NCBI GenBank assembly: GCA_050303335.1
Contig: JBNLBN010000001.1
Span: 43,453-107,452, forward strand
Length of the DNA stretch: 64,000 bases
DNA from: Bilamarchaeum sp050303335
GTDB taxonomy: Archaea; Micrarchaeota; Micrarchaeia; Anstonellales; Bilamarchaeaceae
Direction: 5' to 3'
Within the stretch, counting starts at the first letter, position 1; the number at the start of each line of letters is the position of its first letter. This document shows, one piece after another, positions 50,087 to 59,023 of this stretch. A program made the translations under genes and the position numbers. Below the pieces are notes generated by a model. The model was not told where the DNA came from, searched no databases, and worked only from the letters and a program-made list of their open reading frames with translations.

Positions 50087-50671
50087 GCCGACTTCAAAAC
50101 CCTCGCCCTCTATCTTGAGGAGGATTCTTTTTTCAACATCCACCCAGTCGTATTCATAGGTGCCGTCGGTGGAGTTTATGGCAACCTTGTAGGCCCTCCT
50201 TCCATTAACGTCCTCTGTCCCAACCACCCTGTAGCTGTTGTCTGCTATGTGGCGCATGACCCCGTCAAAGTTGAGATACATCGAATTCTTCCAGCTCCAG
50301 TTTTCCTCAAGCGCCAGCATCCAGGGCTTGAATAGGATGAAAGAAGGGTCCTCGAAGCTCGAATTCGATTTCGTTTTGTCCATCCCCCATTTATCAAGGC
50401 AGATGCTCGTTTTGTTCACGCTTTCAGAAATGAAAATGACCGTACAATCCCTCTGCAAGGCAACGTAAGTGATGTTGACGACCGTATTGTTCACATAGTA
50501 CTTGTATTCGTACACGTCGCCGTCCGATATCTGCAGCATTGTGTTCTTGTGAAGCGGTTCTTCAACGAAGGCGAGCGAGGGATCCTCGAACCCTGGCCTG
50601 ATAAACATGAGGCCTAGGACTATGATCGCAAGAAACGCCAATACGGTGATTGCAAGGATGCTGATCTTCAT
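50069..50671 (-). CDS. Membrane-anchored extracytoplasmic protein, unknown
   Basis: The 200-residue protein has one N-terminal helix (ISILAITVLAFLAIIVLGLMFI) and an external beta-rich domain with five or more N-X-S/T sequons and two cysteines. No family is recognised. The ATG at 50671 is chosen because it starts directly at the hydrophobic anchor; an ATG at 50713 would overlap dcd. It follows dcd by 25 bp. Confidence 0.75.
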   Translation of the reverse strand: MKISILAITVLAFLAIIVLGLMFIRPGFEDPSLAFVEEPLHKNTMLQISDGDVYEYKYYVNNTVVNITYVALQRDCTVIFISESVNKTSICLDKWGMDKTKSNSSFEDPSFILFKPWMLALEENWSWKNSMYLNFDGVMRHIADNSYRVVGTEDVNGRRAYKVAINSTDGTYEYDWVDVEKRILLKIEGEGFEVGLVDDN

Positions 50672-50696
50672 GATAGTATTACCCGTCCGGATTTTA

Positions 50697-51212
50697 TTAC
50701 TGGTCCCTTGCAATGTCCCCGAATTTCCTGTAGGGCTTCGTTGTCCTGCTGTCCATCCTCTGGAATACGACCTGGGATATCCTCATCCCGGAATAGAGCT
50801 TCACGGAAAAAGGTGCCAGGTTAGCAATCTCAAGGACCTGGTGGTTGGAAGATCCGGGCTGGACAAGAGCGCTTGTCATATGGATTATTAGGCCCATTCT
50901 CGCATAGCGCGAACGCCCCTCCAGCTTTCCCATTATGTCCGGCGGGATGCTTATCTTCTCCTCCGTCTTTGCAAGGCACATCTGTCCGGGCCTCAGAATG
51001 ATTGATTTGGCCTTCTTGGTATCGAACGCTTCCTGGAACGGGAGCTTTTTCAGATCCACCGTCTTTATCTTGAGCCTGGGCTTGAAGAACTGCCATTCAT
51101 CCGAAAGGGTTAGGTCGACTGATGCCGGTCCGATCTGCTCGTCCTTGAGGGGCTTTATCTCGATCTTCTTTTCCTTGATCATCTTTTTTATATCCGAATT
51201 TGAAAGAATCAT
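50697..51212 (-). CDS. dcd: dCTP deaminase family protein
   Basis: The trimeric dCTP deaminase/dUTPase fold is shown by IGPASVDLTLS, FILRPGQMCLA-type segment (here IILRPGQMCLA), the nucleotide motif EGRSRYARMGLIIHMTSALVQPG and the catalytic glutamate in VLEIAN. It supplies dUMP for dTTP synthesis, possibly as the archaeal bifunctional DCD-DUT form. Length 171 is normal. TTTATAAAA at 51232-51240, centred 24 bp upstream, predicts a leaderless start. Confidence 0.92.
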   Translation of the reverse strand: MILSNSDIKKMIKEKKIEIKPLKDEQIGPASVDLTLSDEWQFFKPRLKIKTVDLKKLPFQEAFDTKKAKSIILRPGQMCLAKTEEKISIPPDIMGKLEGRSRYARMGLIIHMTSALVQPGSSNHQVLEIANLAPFSVKLYSGMRISQVVFQRMDSRTTKPYRKFGDIARDQ

Positions 51213-51231
51213 GCATTTTTCTTTCCGTTTG

Positions 51232-51252
51232 TTTATAAAACTCTATTTAAAC
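51232..51252. promoter_or_regulatory. Divergent promoters of dcd and a lipoprotein gene
   Basis: TTTATAAAA at 51232-51240 is centred 24 bp from the dcd start (51212). TATTTAAAC at 51244-51252 is centred 26 bp from the lipoprotein start (51274). Both genes would be leaderless; unlike other pairs here, two separate boxes are used and starts are 62 bp apart. Confidence 0.5.
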
Positions 51253-51273
51253 ATTTCCACATAAATTATCACC

Positions 51274-51639
51274 ATGAGGTTTACCCAGAGAGCACTAGCA
51301 ATAGGTCTTTGCACAGTAGCGTTTGCAGGATGCGGAAAAAAGGAATTACCCCGACAAACGCCATTGGCCGAGAACCACTGCAGAGAATCGTACGAGGAAT
51401 TATCAGGAAAGCTCCGAAAAATCACGCCGCAGGACATTACTTTCCCTGGAACGATTGAGCTTGATGTAAAGGTCGACAAGAAGGGCAACACCTCTATTGA
51501 ATCAACTAGGACAATCTGCAGGAGCATCGAATGCGAGACATCCCGTGTACCTGACCTTTCGATCATTTATGAAAGAGCAAAGGAAATCAAGTTCCCTCCG
51601 CAGAAAAAGGACTGTACCATACTAGTAAAAATACATTAA
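51274..51639 (+). CDS. Small lipoprotein with TonB-C-like domain
   Basis: The 121-residue protein has a lipoprotein signal ending VAFAGC near residue 20. The mature domain (about 50-121) follows the TonB C-terminal/AgmX strand pattern: FPGTIELDVKVDKKGNTSIE, a helix with IYERAKEIKFPPQKKD, then CTILVKI. Five or six cysteines suggest disulfides. The fold call is by pattern. Archaea have no TonB system, so its job would differ. Confidence 0.72.
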   Translation: MRFTQRALAIGLCTVAFAGCGKKELPRQTPLAENHCRESYEELSGKLRKITPQDITFPGTIELDVKVDKKGNTSIESTRTICRSIECETSRVPDLSIIYERAKEIKFPPQKKDCTILVKIH

Positions 51640-51653
51640 CACTAATTTTTTCC

Positions 51654-52577
51654 ATGGACAAGCTGGTGCACCTTGCAAAAAAAATAAGGATCAACAATGA
51701 TTACCTTATGGAGCAGGCAAGGTCGATGCGAGATCTTGCAGTCCCCGTTTCAGGAGTTCCGCTTGATCTCTCAGTCTGCGCCGTAGACGGAGGATTGCTT
51801 ACACACAGGATGCACGGAATTGATATCGCTGTGAGCAGGTCCGTCGGGGTCAACCTTGTATATAGGGATTCATCGATAGTTGAACATAACTATCATCCGA
51901 CAAAGAATCCCCGCCCTGATATCGATGTAAAAAGCGCCCTGGATGACCATGAAGCCAACACCTTCAAGTCTCTCGTGCGCCTGAAATCAGAAATCACATG
52001 CGCAATCGAGACGCTTGAAAAATTCAATCCGGACCTTTTATTGCTGGACGGTTCGCTTCTTCCGGTACCAGGAGATGTCCCGTCAAGGGAAAGCGAGCTC
52101 CATCCTCTTTATACCGACATTCTCGGCCTCTATGAGAGGCTTTTCTCATCAGGAAAAAACATTGCGGGCGTGATCAAGGATACACGTGCAAAAAGGCTTT
52201 CATCCCTCAAGTGCTCCGATTCAGTCCTTTCATCCTACCTCCTCAATGTCAATGAAAGGACGAAGGAAATCGACTATTTCGGGGAGATCGCAAACAAGGA
52301 ACTCTCAAGCCTTGGAAAGAAGATAAAGGTAACCTACATGAAACCCTCGCAGGAGGACCTGCCGCTTCGAGTCGAAATTTTTGGTGATGTTGAAAAAATA
52401 TCATCACAGGTCTATACATTATCGGCGATAAGCAGTCATTTCGCCTATCCCGCGATCCTTGTCGAAGCAGACATGTGCGCGGCGCTCGATCCAATAGAGA
52501 TGGAATCAGTAGAACTCTCGCTTTCAAGGCTTGCAGGGATCAAGCCGCTAAGAAGGAATTTCAGGCCATTCAGATAG
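51654..52577 (+). CDS. nurA: NurA-domain 5'-3' nuclease
   Basis: NurA resects DNA ends together with the HerA motor in archaeal double-strand break repair. The 307-residue protein shows the active-site segments CAVDGG, LLLDGSLL, GVIKDTRAKRL and ILVEADMCA, with the metal-binding acidic residues. HerA, Mre11 and Rad50 genes are not adjacent, which is the usual arrangement. The 3' end overlaps the convergent gene by 30 bp. Confidence 0.87.
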   Translation: MDKLVHLAKKIRINNDYLMEQARSMRDLAVPVSGVPLDLSVCAVDGGLLTHRMHGIDIAVSRSVGVNLVYRDSSIVEHNYHPTKNPRPDIDVKSALDDHEANTFKSLVRLKSEITCAIETLEKFNPDLLLLDGSLLPVPGDVPSRESELHPLYTDILGLYERLFSSGKNIAGVIKDTRAKRLSSLKCSDSVLSSYLLNVNERTKEIDYFGEIANKELSSLGKKIKVTYMKPSQEDLPLRVEIFGDVEKISSQVYTLSAISSHFAYPAILVEADMCAALDPIEMESVELSLSRLAGIKPLRRNFRPFR

Positions 52578-53696
52578 ATCCTTCAGCCTTTGCCTGTATT
52601 TGTGGTAGTTGTCCCATTCAAGGTCATACTGGAACAGGTCATTTTCTGTAATGATGAATTTTATCGAGTAATAGAATTCGCAGTCATCATAGCACATGGA
52701 GAATTCCTTTCCGATCGATCCAACGTATTTTCCGTCCTGCGGCTCAACAAGCTTCGATCCGTTGAAATCTCCAACAATCTCATTTTCGATCCTGTTCTTT
52801 GTGAACATCACCACGCAATGCCCGAGTAGGAGCGACCCGCTTCTGTCATAATAATAGCAGACGGGATAAACGTTCAGTTCATCCAGTTTTCCAATTTCCA
52901 CGGCATCCGCATTCTCATAGTACCATACCTGCGAATTATCCTGGTAAACATCGAATATTCCGCTCCCGTCATCAAAAGCGACAAGTTCGTATCCCTTTTC
53001 CTTCAGGCTGTTCATGAGCGCAGTGAAAAACAAGGAATAGTCTTCGCAGTCTCCTCCCTTCCGCTCGATTATCTCCTCGTTGGAATAAAGCCTGTCATCG
53101 AAATCTGATTTGTAAGTAATCCCAAGTTCCTCTTCCATCATGAAAGAGACGCATGCGAGATTCAGCTTCTTTCCGTCAGTGCACCTCCTTTCCACGATGC
53201 TCTTGAACCTGTCGGCCTGGTATAAATCAGGCAGCCTCGAATTGTCGTTGAACCACTGGATTGAGCTGTTTATCCTTTCCTCAAGAGCCCTCGCATCCTC
53301 CCTTATCTCCTCGATTTTTTCTTCAGTCAATACAAGGCTGCTTTCTGCCTGTGCAAGTTTCTCCTCGCTTTCGGAAAGATCCTCTTCCAAGTCGCGGATT
53401 TTCGAGTTTTTTTCCTGCAAGGTTGAGTTCAAATCTTGAATCTGCGAATCCTTCACAGCAATTTTTTGCTGCTGCTCCGTGATTTTCATCCCAAGATTAC
53501 TGATGGCATCCTGCAGCTCATCCAACTTTTTGTCCTGCTCAAGATTTTCTGCCCGAAGGTCATCGTTTTCATTCAACAAAATAACTATTGCGGATCCAAG
53601 AACAGCAAAGCCTGTTATCATGGCAAGAACCGCCGCTACAATAGCTATTTTCACAAAAAAAAATCCAGAAGAAAATTGATAAACCGATCTGTCCAT
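52548..53696 (-). CDS. Membrane-anchored coiled-coil transglutaminase-like protein
   Basis: The protein has one N-terminal helix (VKIAIVAAVLAMITGFAVLG), a coiled coil of about 110 residues and a transglutaminase-like domain with the cysteine in GGDCEDYSLFFTALM, a histidine in LLGHCVVMF and an aspartate in GDFNGS. It would face outward from the membrane. The ATG at 53696 gives 382 residues. A GTG at 53654 is an attractive alternative: it starts at the hydrophobic helix and lies 27 bp from a TATA-like box shared with the RNase P RNA gene. Confidence 0.8.
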   Translation of the reverse strand: MDRSVYQFSSGFFFVKIAIVAAVLAMITGFAVLGSAIVILLNENDDLRAENLEQDKKLDELQDAISNLGMKITEQQQKIAVKDSQIQDLNSTLQEKNSKIRDLEEDLSESEEKLAQAESSLVLTEEKIEEIREDARALEERINSSIQWFNDNSRLPDLYQADRFKSIVERRCTDGKKLNLACVSFMMEEELGITYKSDFDDRLYSNEEIIERKGGDCEDYSLFFTALMNSLKEKGYELVAFDDGSGIFDVYQDNSQVWYYENADAVEIGKLDELNVYPVCYYYDRSGSLLLGHCVVMFTKNRIENEIVGDFNGSKLVEPQDGKYVGSIGKEFSMCYDDCEFYYSIKFIITENDLFQYDLEWDNYHKYRQRLKDLSEWPEIPS

Positions 53697-53706
53697 TATC
53701 TTTTTA

Positions 53707-53950
53707 GGTGAGGGGCAGGTGACCCACGGTAAAACTGAGGAAGTTCTGCCCTCCGTGAGGATACTGTAGCTTTAAGGGCTATATGAAGCAGTACAGAAAC
53801 GATACGAACCATGTTCGATGAAACGAGTGTTTCCCTATCCGATGACGGAGCAAGGAGATTGTCTCCGCTTAGTCAAAAGTTTTTTCTGGCAAAATTTGCC
53901 AGCAAAGCTGACAATGTCACTAAAACAGAAGGCAGGCTATGTCCCTCACC
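53707..53950 (+). ncRNA. rnpB: RNase P RNA
   Basis: This RNA is the catalytic subunit that matures tRNA 5' ends. P1 pairs GGTGAGGG (53707-53714) with CCCTCACC (53943-53950), extendable by two A-T pairs. The conserved cores are GAGGAAGTTCTGCC (53737-53750), ACAGAAACGATAC (53793-53805) and ACAGAAGGCAGGCTAT (53925-53940). P4 forms between CTGCC (53746-53750) and GGCAG (53931-53935). At about 244 bases it is small for an archaeal RNase P RNA. Its last base is the first base of the SRP54 stop codon on the other strand. Confidence 0.93.
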
Positions 53951-55263
53951 TACATTCCAAGATTCCCCATGCCGCCCTTCATCATCTTTTCCATCTTCTT
54001 CCTGAAGCCGCGGTTCTTCTTGAACATATTCATCATCTTCTCCATCTTCTCGAACTGGCTGATGAATTCCTTTACTTCCTTCTCCGTGCATCCGGATCCG
54101 CGCGCGATCCTTGCGATCCTTGCCGGGCTACGCAGAAGCTTCGCATCCTTCTTTTCTGCCTTCGTCATGGAGTTTATCATGTTCTCGAATTTCTTCAGCT
54201 TTTCCTCGCTCTGCTGCACCATTTCCTTGGGCACATCAGCAGCTCCGAGCATTGAAAAGACGTTTCCAAGCGGCCCAAGCTTTTTAGCAGCCTTGAGCTG
54301 CTCGTAGAATGATTCTATCGTGAGTTCGTCAGTCTCGATGTTTTTAAGGTCAGTCTCCTTCTGTATCTCCTTGATCTTTTCCATCAGCGATCCGATGTCA
54401 GGAACGCCCAGGAGCCTACCCACGAATTTCTCGGAATTGTAAACCTCGAGGTCGTTGATCTTTTCGCCGGTTCCTATGAATGCTATCTTTGCATTGCTGG
54501 CACCGACCGATGATAGCGCCCCCCCTCCTTTTCCGGATCCGTCCATCTTGGTCGCAATCACTCCCGAGAGCGGCACAGCCTCGTTGAATTCAGTTGCCTG
54601 CTTGCCTGCCACCTGTCCGATATCAGCACTTATCACGAGATAGTTTTCGTCCGGTCTGAGAATATCAGCAATGGCCTTCAATTCGTCTGTCAGGCCGGAA
54701 TCAAGCGCCGAACGCCCTGCAGAATCGACAATAACCACGTCCTCATCTGCTTCTTTCAGTGCAGACTCGACGATCTTGACCGGATTCTTCTCGCCTTTGG
54801 TCGTATAGAATGCTGCCCCCACTTTTTTCGAAAGCTGCTCCAGCTGCTCCTGTGCAGCCGGTCTGTCGGTATCCGCAGCAATCAATGCAACGCTCAATCC
54901 CTTGCTCTTGTAAAAATGGGCAAGCTTTGCACAGCTCGTGGTCTTTCCTGAACCATAAAGCCCGCACATAAGGATCCTGTGTTTATCAAGCCTCGGCTGG
55001 TAGGTCTCTCCCATCAGCTTCACAAGTTCGTCATAAACTACCTTTGTTACATGCTCTTTCAGGCTGAGTGCCTCGAGCTTCTCGCTCCTGAGGGATCTTT
55101 CTTCTATTGATTTCGAGAGCTTCAGGACCAGCTTGACATTGACATCATTGGAGATCAAGACTCTCTGCAGGTCCTTAATCAATGCCTTCACGTCCTTTTC
55201 ATCGACGTAAGGACGGTTGGTAAGCTTGGAAAGCGCCTCCCTGAGTTTTCTGCCTAGATCCAT
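53950..55263 (-). CDS. Signal recognition particle protein SRP54
   Basis: SRP54 binds signal peptides and SRP RNA and targets ribosomes to the membrane. The NG domain has LYGSGKTTSCAKLAHFY, DTDRPAAQEQLEQL, VDSAGRSALD and TKMDGSGKGGGALS. The methionine-rich M domain follows residue 300 with SMTKAEK and ARGSGCTEKEVKEF and ends GMGNLGM. Length 437 is normal. It overlaps an upstream membrane protein gene by 10 bp. Confidence 0.96.
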   Translation of the reverse strand: MDLGRKLREALSKLTNRPYVDEKDVKALIKDLQRVLISNDVNVKLVLKLSKSIEERSLRSEKLEALSLKEHVTKVVYDELVKLMGETYQPRLDKHRILMCGLYGSGKTTSCAKLAHFYKSKGLSVALIAADTDRPAAQEQLEQLSKKVGAAFYTTKGEKNPVKIVESALKEADEDVVIVDSAGRSALDSGLTDELKAIADILRPDENYLVISADIGQVAGKQATEFNEAVPLSGVIATKMDGSGKGGGALSSVGASNAKIAFIGTGEKINDLEVYNSEKFVGRLLGVPDIGSLMEKIKEIQKETDLKNIETDELTIESFYEQLKAAKKLGPLGNVFSMLGAADVPKEMVQQSEEKLKKFENMINSMTKAEKKDAKLLRSPARIARIARGSGCTEKEVKEFISQFEKMEKMMNMFKKNRGFRKKMEKMMKGGMGNLGM

Positions 55264-55955
55264 GATTTATCCTCTTTGTAGAAATACACGTTTGCAAGTA
55301 TTATTATTGAAGCCATTAATCCTATAAAATCTAATCGAATTAACGGTCCCGCAATTACGGCAAGCGCCAGCACCTTTTCAAGCTTCCCGGTTTTTTCCCT
55401 GTAAAGGAATCCAAAAACAAGGATGAAGTAATTGAATATGGATTCATATCCCGAAGTGACGGTATTACCCAGGAGAATATCAACAATAAGCATTATCAGG
55501 AAAGTGAACACTGCTGTAGACAGGCTCCGTAATGATATTATTTTGAGCCTCGAAACATTCATGCCCTCAAATGCCAACATGAACATGTAAATCAAGATTG
55601 TGGATTGCACAGTCCCGACCAGATGCGAGAAAGGATTGGTGCTTATCTCAATATCTGATATCAGGATGAAAACTGAAGGAATTACAGTGAACAATAAGGA
55701 AACAAGAAGATATGCTGCGCCAAGGTTTTCCGGCTCCCTCACTTTGAAAAGCCCCCCGAATTTTAGTATCAGGTACGCATTGACAGGGATCACGAGCAGG
55801 AAATAGACTGTGAATAGTATATCCGACATGCCCTCTCCTATGAGTGCTCCTGCCGAAACGATCACAAATCCGATGATAGTCAGAAGCACCAGGGCCCCGA
55901 TAACCGAAACAAGATGCTTCAGCCTGATGCTGAATTCCTCTCCTAGCACTATCAT
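55254..55955 (-). CDS. Polytopic membrane protein of unknown function
   Basis: The 233-residue protein has about seven hydrophobic segments with short loops and no recognised motif. It overlaps the SRP54 start by 10 bp, so the pair is co-translated; a role in membrane insertion or simply shared expression is possible. The DASS transporter gene lies 28 bp upstream of it on the same strand. Confidence 0.75.
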   Translation of the reverse strand: MIVLGEEFSIRLKHLVSVIGALVLLTIIGFVIVSAGALIGEGMSDILFTVYFLLVIPVNAYLILKFGGLFKVREPENLGAAYLLVSLLFTVIPSVFILISDIEISTNPFSHLVGTVQSTILIYMFMLAFEGMNVSRLKIISLRSLSTAVFTFLIMLIVDILLGNTVTSGYESIFNYFILVFGFLYREKTGKLEKVLALAVIAGPLIRLDFIGLMASIIILANVYFYKEDKSWI

Positions 55956-55983
55956 GTTCCCTTAAGGAAAGGTGGTTATTTTA

Positions 55984-57294
55984 TTACCATAAGTAGAACG
56001 CAAGCGCGGAAACGACAACTATCCCAATGATGGTTAGCGGAATGCCAACCTTCAGCATGTCCACAACGCGCAGGTGGCCGTATCCGAACGCCATTGCAGA
56101 AGGGGGCGTTCCTGCAGGAGATATGAAGTTTATGGATGAACTTATCGCAACGAGCGATGCCAGTTCCCTGGATTCAGATATTGCGAGCATTATGGGGATG
56201 ATAAGTGCCGCGGTGGAAGTATTGCTGACAAAAGATGAGATTCCGGACGTTACTGCTGCAATTAGGCCGAAAACGAAGATCTCGCTTCTTCCATCTATGC
56301 TGTTTTCGATGAAATTCCCGATATGTACTGATACGCCCGATACGTCTATCACGTTCCCCAGGCTGAGGCTTCCTCCGACAAGAAGTATCACGGCCCAATT
56401 CAGCTTGTTCAGGTCCTCCTTCTCAAGCGAACCTGCAAGGTAGAGAAGGACGATTCCGAATACAGATATCGCTGAATCAGGGACCCTGTGGATGGGGGAA
56501 CTCAGCCACAAGAGAGCTATCAGGAGCGCTACCCCGACGGTCTTCGTATGAACAGATGCCCATTTCTTCGTCTTGATCTTTAGTATGGAACTCTCCTTTT
56601 CAGGAGGGTAGACGAACGTCACGACCGAGTATACTGCAACCAGCATGATGGCGACAAAAGGAATGGCGATCACCATCCATTGGAAGAAATTCATCTCGAT
56701 ACCGCGCTCCATCAGGGCTGCTGCAGCTATCGCATTAGGGGGCGTTCCGACAAGAGTCCCGATCCCCCCCACAGTAGCGGCAAATGCTACGCAGAGTATC
56801 GCAGCCTTGATGTAGTTTGTCTTGTGTGCTGCAGTCATTGCTATCGGGATCATGATCGCGGCAGCGGCAGTATTGCTCACCCAGAGCGAGAGAAATGCTG
56901 TTGCGACCATCATCATCGCTATCACGATCCTTGGCTTTCCCCCTGAATGTTCGAGGAGCATCACTATGAATTTCTTGTCTATGTGGTGCTTGTTGAGTGC
57001 GAGGGCTATTGCAAACCCCCCCAGAATGAGTGCAACGGTGGGGCTGAAATACGGTTCAAATACAACCTTTGCATCCATTCCAGCAAGAATGAACAGCACG
57101 GACCCAAGAAGAGCCGTGACAAAAAGCGGCATCGCCTCGCTTATCCAGAGCGCGGCAATAAAAACAGTTATGGAAATGATAATCCCCTCGAAACCCTGGA
57201 AAATGGCAAGCGCTAAGAGTGCTATGATAACCGAGAGAGTTATGTTAACGGGCCTTACCAATATCTGCAACCACCTGTTATGACCACTCGCCAT
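55984..57294 (-). CDS. DASS/SLC13-type anion:sodium symporter
   Basis: The 436-residue permease has about eleven membrane helices and the duplicated SNT motifs of the DASS family: VSNTAAAAIMIPIA in the first half and VSNTSTAALIIPIM in the second, each followed by a GTPPNA or GTPPSA segment. Substrates of the family are dicarboxylates, citrate, sulfate or phosphate; which applies is unknown. The ATG at 57294 matches the family N-terminus and a TATTTATA box about 22 bp upstream. Confidence 0.9.
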   Translation of the reverse strand: MASGHNRWLQILVRPVNITLSVIIALLALAIFQGFEGIIISITVFIAALWISEAMPLFVTALLGSVLFILAGMDAKVVFEPYFSPTVALILGGFAIALALNKHHIDKKFIVMLLEHSGGKPRIVIAMMMVATAFLSLWVSNTAAAAIMIPIAMTAAHKTNYIKAAILCVAFAATVGGIGTLVGTPPNAIAAAALMERGIEMNFFQWMVIAIPFVAIMLVAVYSVVTFVYPPEKESSILKIKTKKWASVHTKTVGVALLIALLWLSSPIHRVPDSAISVFGIVLLYLAGSLEKEDLNKLNWAVILLVGGSLSLGNVIDVSGVSVHIGNFIENSIDGRSEIFVFGLIAAVTSGISSFVSNTSTAALIIPIMLAISESRELASLVAISSSINFISPAGTPPSAMAFGYGHLRVVDMLKVGIPLTIIGIVVVSALAFYLW

Positions 57295-57374
57295 AGTTTT
57301 AAAAAAATTAGCTATAAATAGTGAATTACTATTTTTAGCAGATAAACTGCTTAGAATGATATTTGGGTGAAAAT

Positions 57375-59021
57375 ATGAGTAAACAAGTAAGCGGAGAGCA
57401 AATGGTTGTATTACCTGAAGGCTCACAGAGAGTCTTGGGAAGAGACGCAATGCGAATCAACATCGCAATCGGATATGCAGTAGCAAACATCGTGAAGACA
57501 ACACTTGGGCCTAAGGGAATGGACAAGATGCTCGTTTCCGATCTCGGGGACATCGTCATAACCAATGACGGTGCAACGATATTGGAAGAGATGAACGTCG
57601 ATCACCCGGCAGCAAAGCTGATGGTTGAAATCGCGAAGACGCAGGACAAGGAAGTGGGTGACGGAACAACCACCTCGGTCGTAATCGCAGGAAATCTCCT
57701 CAAGAAGGCAGGCGAGCTTCTTGACCAGAACATCCATCCGACCGTGATAATAAAGGGGTATGAACTGGCATCAAGCAAGTCTGAAGAGGTCCTTCGTTCA
57801 ATCTCAGAGGATGTCAAGCCTGAGGACAGGGAAACGCTCAGGAAAATTGCACTCGTTTCAATGGGGTCAAAGGGAATTGGCACCCAGGCCGAAAAGGAAA
57901 AGATCGCAGAGCTTATTTCAGATGCCGTCTGGATGGTTTCCGATAAGACCGATGAAAAGTATTCAGTAGATCTCGACCTTATAAAGATCGAGAAGAAGGC
58001 GGGCGGACACGTCATGGACACCCAGCTTGTCAAGGGTGTAGTAATCGACAAGGAAGTGGTCCATTCAGGAATGCCGAAATCGGTAAATGATGCAAAGATC
58101 CTCCTTCTTGACAGCGCGCTCGAAATTGAAAAAACCGAGACAGATGCAAAAATTGAGATTACGTCTCCGGAGAACATGCAGGCATTCCTTGACCAGGAAG
58201 AGAAGATGATGAAGGACATGGTCGGAAAGATCGCATCATCCGGTGCAAATGTTGTCTTTTGCCAGAAGGGAATCGATGACCTTGTGCAGCATTACCTTTC
58301 AAAGAATGGCATCATGGCCGTCAGGAGGGTAAAGAAATCAGACATGGAGAAGCTTTCACGGGCGACAAAGGCGACAATAGCATCAAGCCTCGATGACCTG
58401 AAGGAGTCTGACCTTGGTAAGGCCGGCCAGATCCACGAGAAGAAGGTTTCCGGTGAATCAATGGTTTTCATCGAAAAATGCAAGGATCCGAAATCAGTAA
58501 CAATCTTCGTAAGGGGAGGTACCGACCACGTTGTAAGCGAGGTTGAACGAGCAGTCGTCGATGCGCGGGGCGCAGTAGCAAGCGCGCTTGAAGACGGCAA
58601 ATATGTTTACGGCGGAGGATCAGTGGAGATGGAAATCAACAGGGCACTTCACAAGTACGCAACAGAGATCGGAGGAAGGGAACAGATGGCCATCCAGGCA
58701 TTCGCAGACGCGCTTGAATCAATACCAAAGTCCCTTGCTGAAAACGCGGGAATGGATGTTATTGATGCCCTAGTATCTCTTCGAAACAAGCATGCAGACG
58801 GAAAAGGAGTGACCATTGGCGTAAATGTCCTTGAAGGCACAGTATCGGACATAAAGGCAATCGGCATTCTTGAACCCGCCAGGGTGAAGAAGCAGGCAAT
58901 CTCATCAGCAACAGAGACTGCCAGGCTTGTCCTTAGGATTGATGACATCATATCATCAAGGGGAGGTTCCGGCGGAGCAGGCGGCATGCCACCAGGCGGA
59001 ATGCCGCCTATGGACATGTGA
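57375..59021 (+). CDS. Thermosome subunit (group II chaperonin)
   Basis: The 548-residue chaperonin folds proteins in a closed ATP-driven cage. It shows TTLGPKGMDKMLV, the ATP-binding GDGTTTSVV, NDGATIL, GGGSVEMEI near the C-terminal equatorial domain and a Gly/Met-rich tail (GGMPPGGMPPMDM). The ATG at 57375 is preferred to an upstream TTG and follows SD-like GGGTGA at 57365-57370. A TATA-like box at about 57329-57337 gives a short leader. Only this subunit is seen here. Confidence 0.97.
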   Translation: MSKQVSGEQMVVLPEGSQRVLGRDAMRINIAIGYAVANIVKTTLGPKGMDKMLVSDLGDIVITNDGATILEEMNVDHPAAKLMVEIAKTQDKEVGDGTTTSVVIAGNLLKKAGELLDQNIHPTVIIKGYELASSKSEEVLRSISEDVKPEDRETLRKIALVSMGSKGIGTQAEKEKIAELISDAVWMVSDKTDEKYSVDLDLIKIEKKAGGHVMDTQLVKGVVIDKEVVHSGMPKSVNDAKILLLDSALEIEKTETDAKIEITSPENMQAFLDQEEKMMKDMVGKIASSGANVVFCQKGIDDLVQHYLSKNGIMAVRRVKKSDMEKLSRATKATIASSLDDLKESDLGKAGQIHEKKVSGESMVFIEKCKDPKSVTIFVRGGTDHVVSEVERAVVDARGAVASALEDGKYVYGGGSVEMEINRALHKYATEIGGREQMAIQAFADALESIPKSLAENAGMDVIDALVSLRNKHADGKGVTIGVNVLEGTVSDIKAIGILEPARVKKQAISSATETARLVLRIDDIISSRGGSGGAGGMPPGGMPPMDM

Positions 59022-59023
59022 AG

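Noticed and set aside
53811..54255. Open frames on the plus strand after 53811
   Set aside because: They lie in the RNase P RNA and antisense to SRP54, and have no protein-like pattern.
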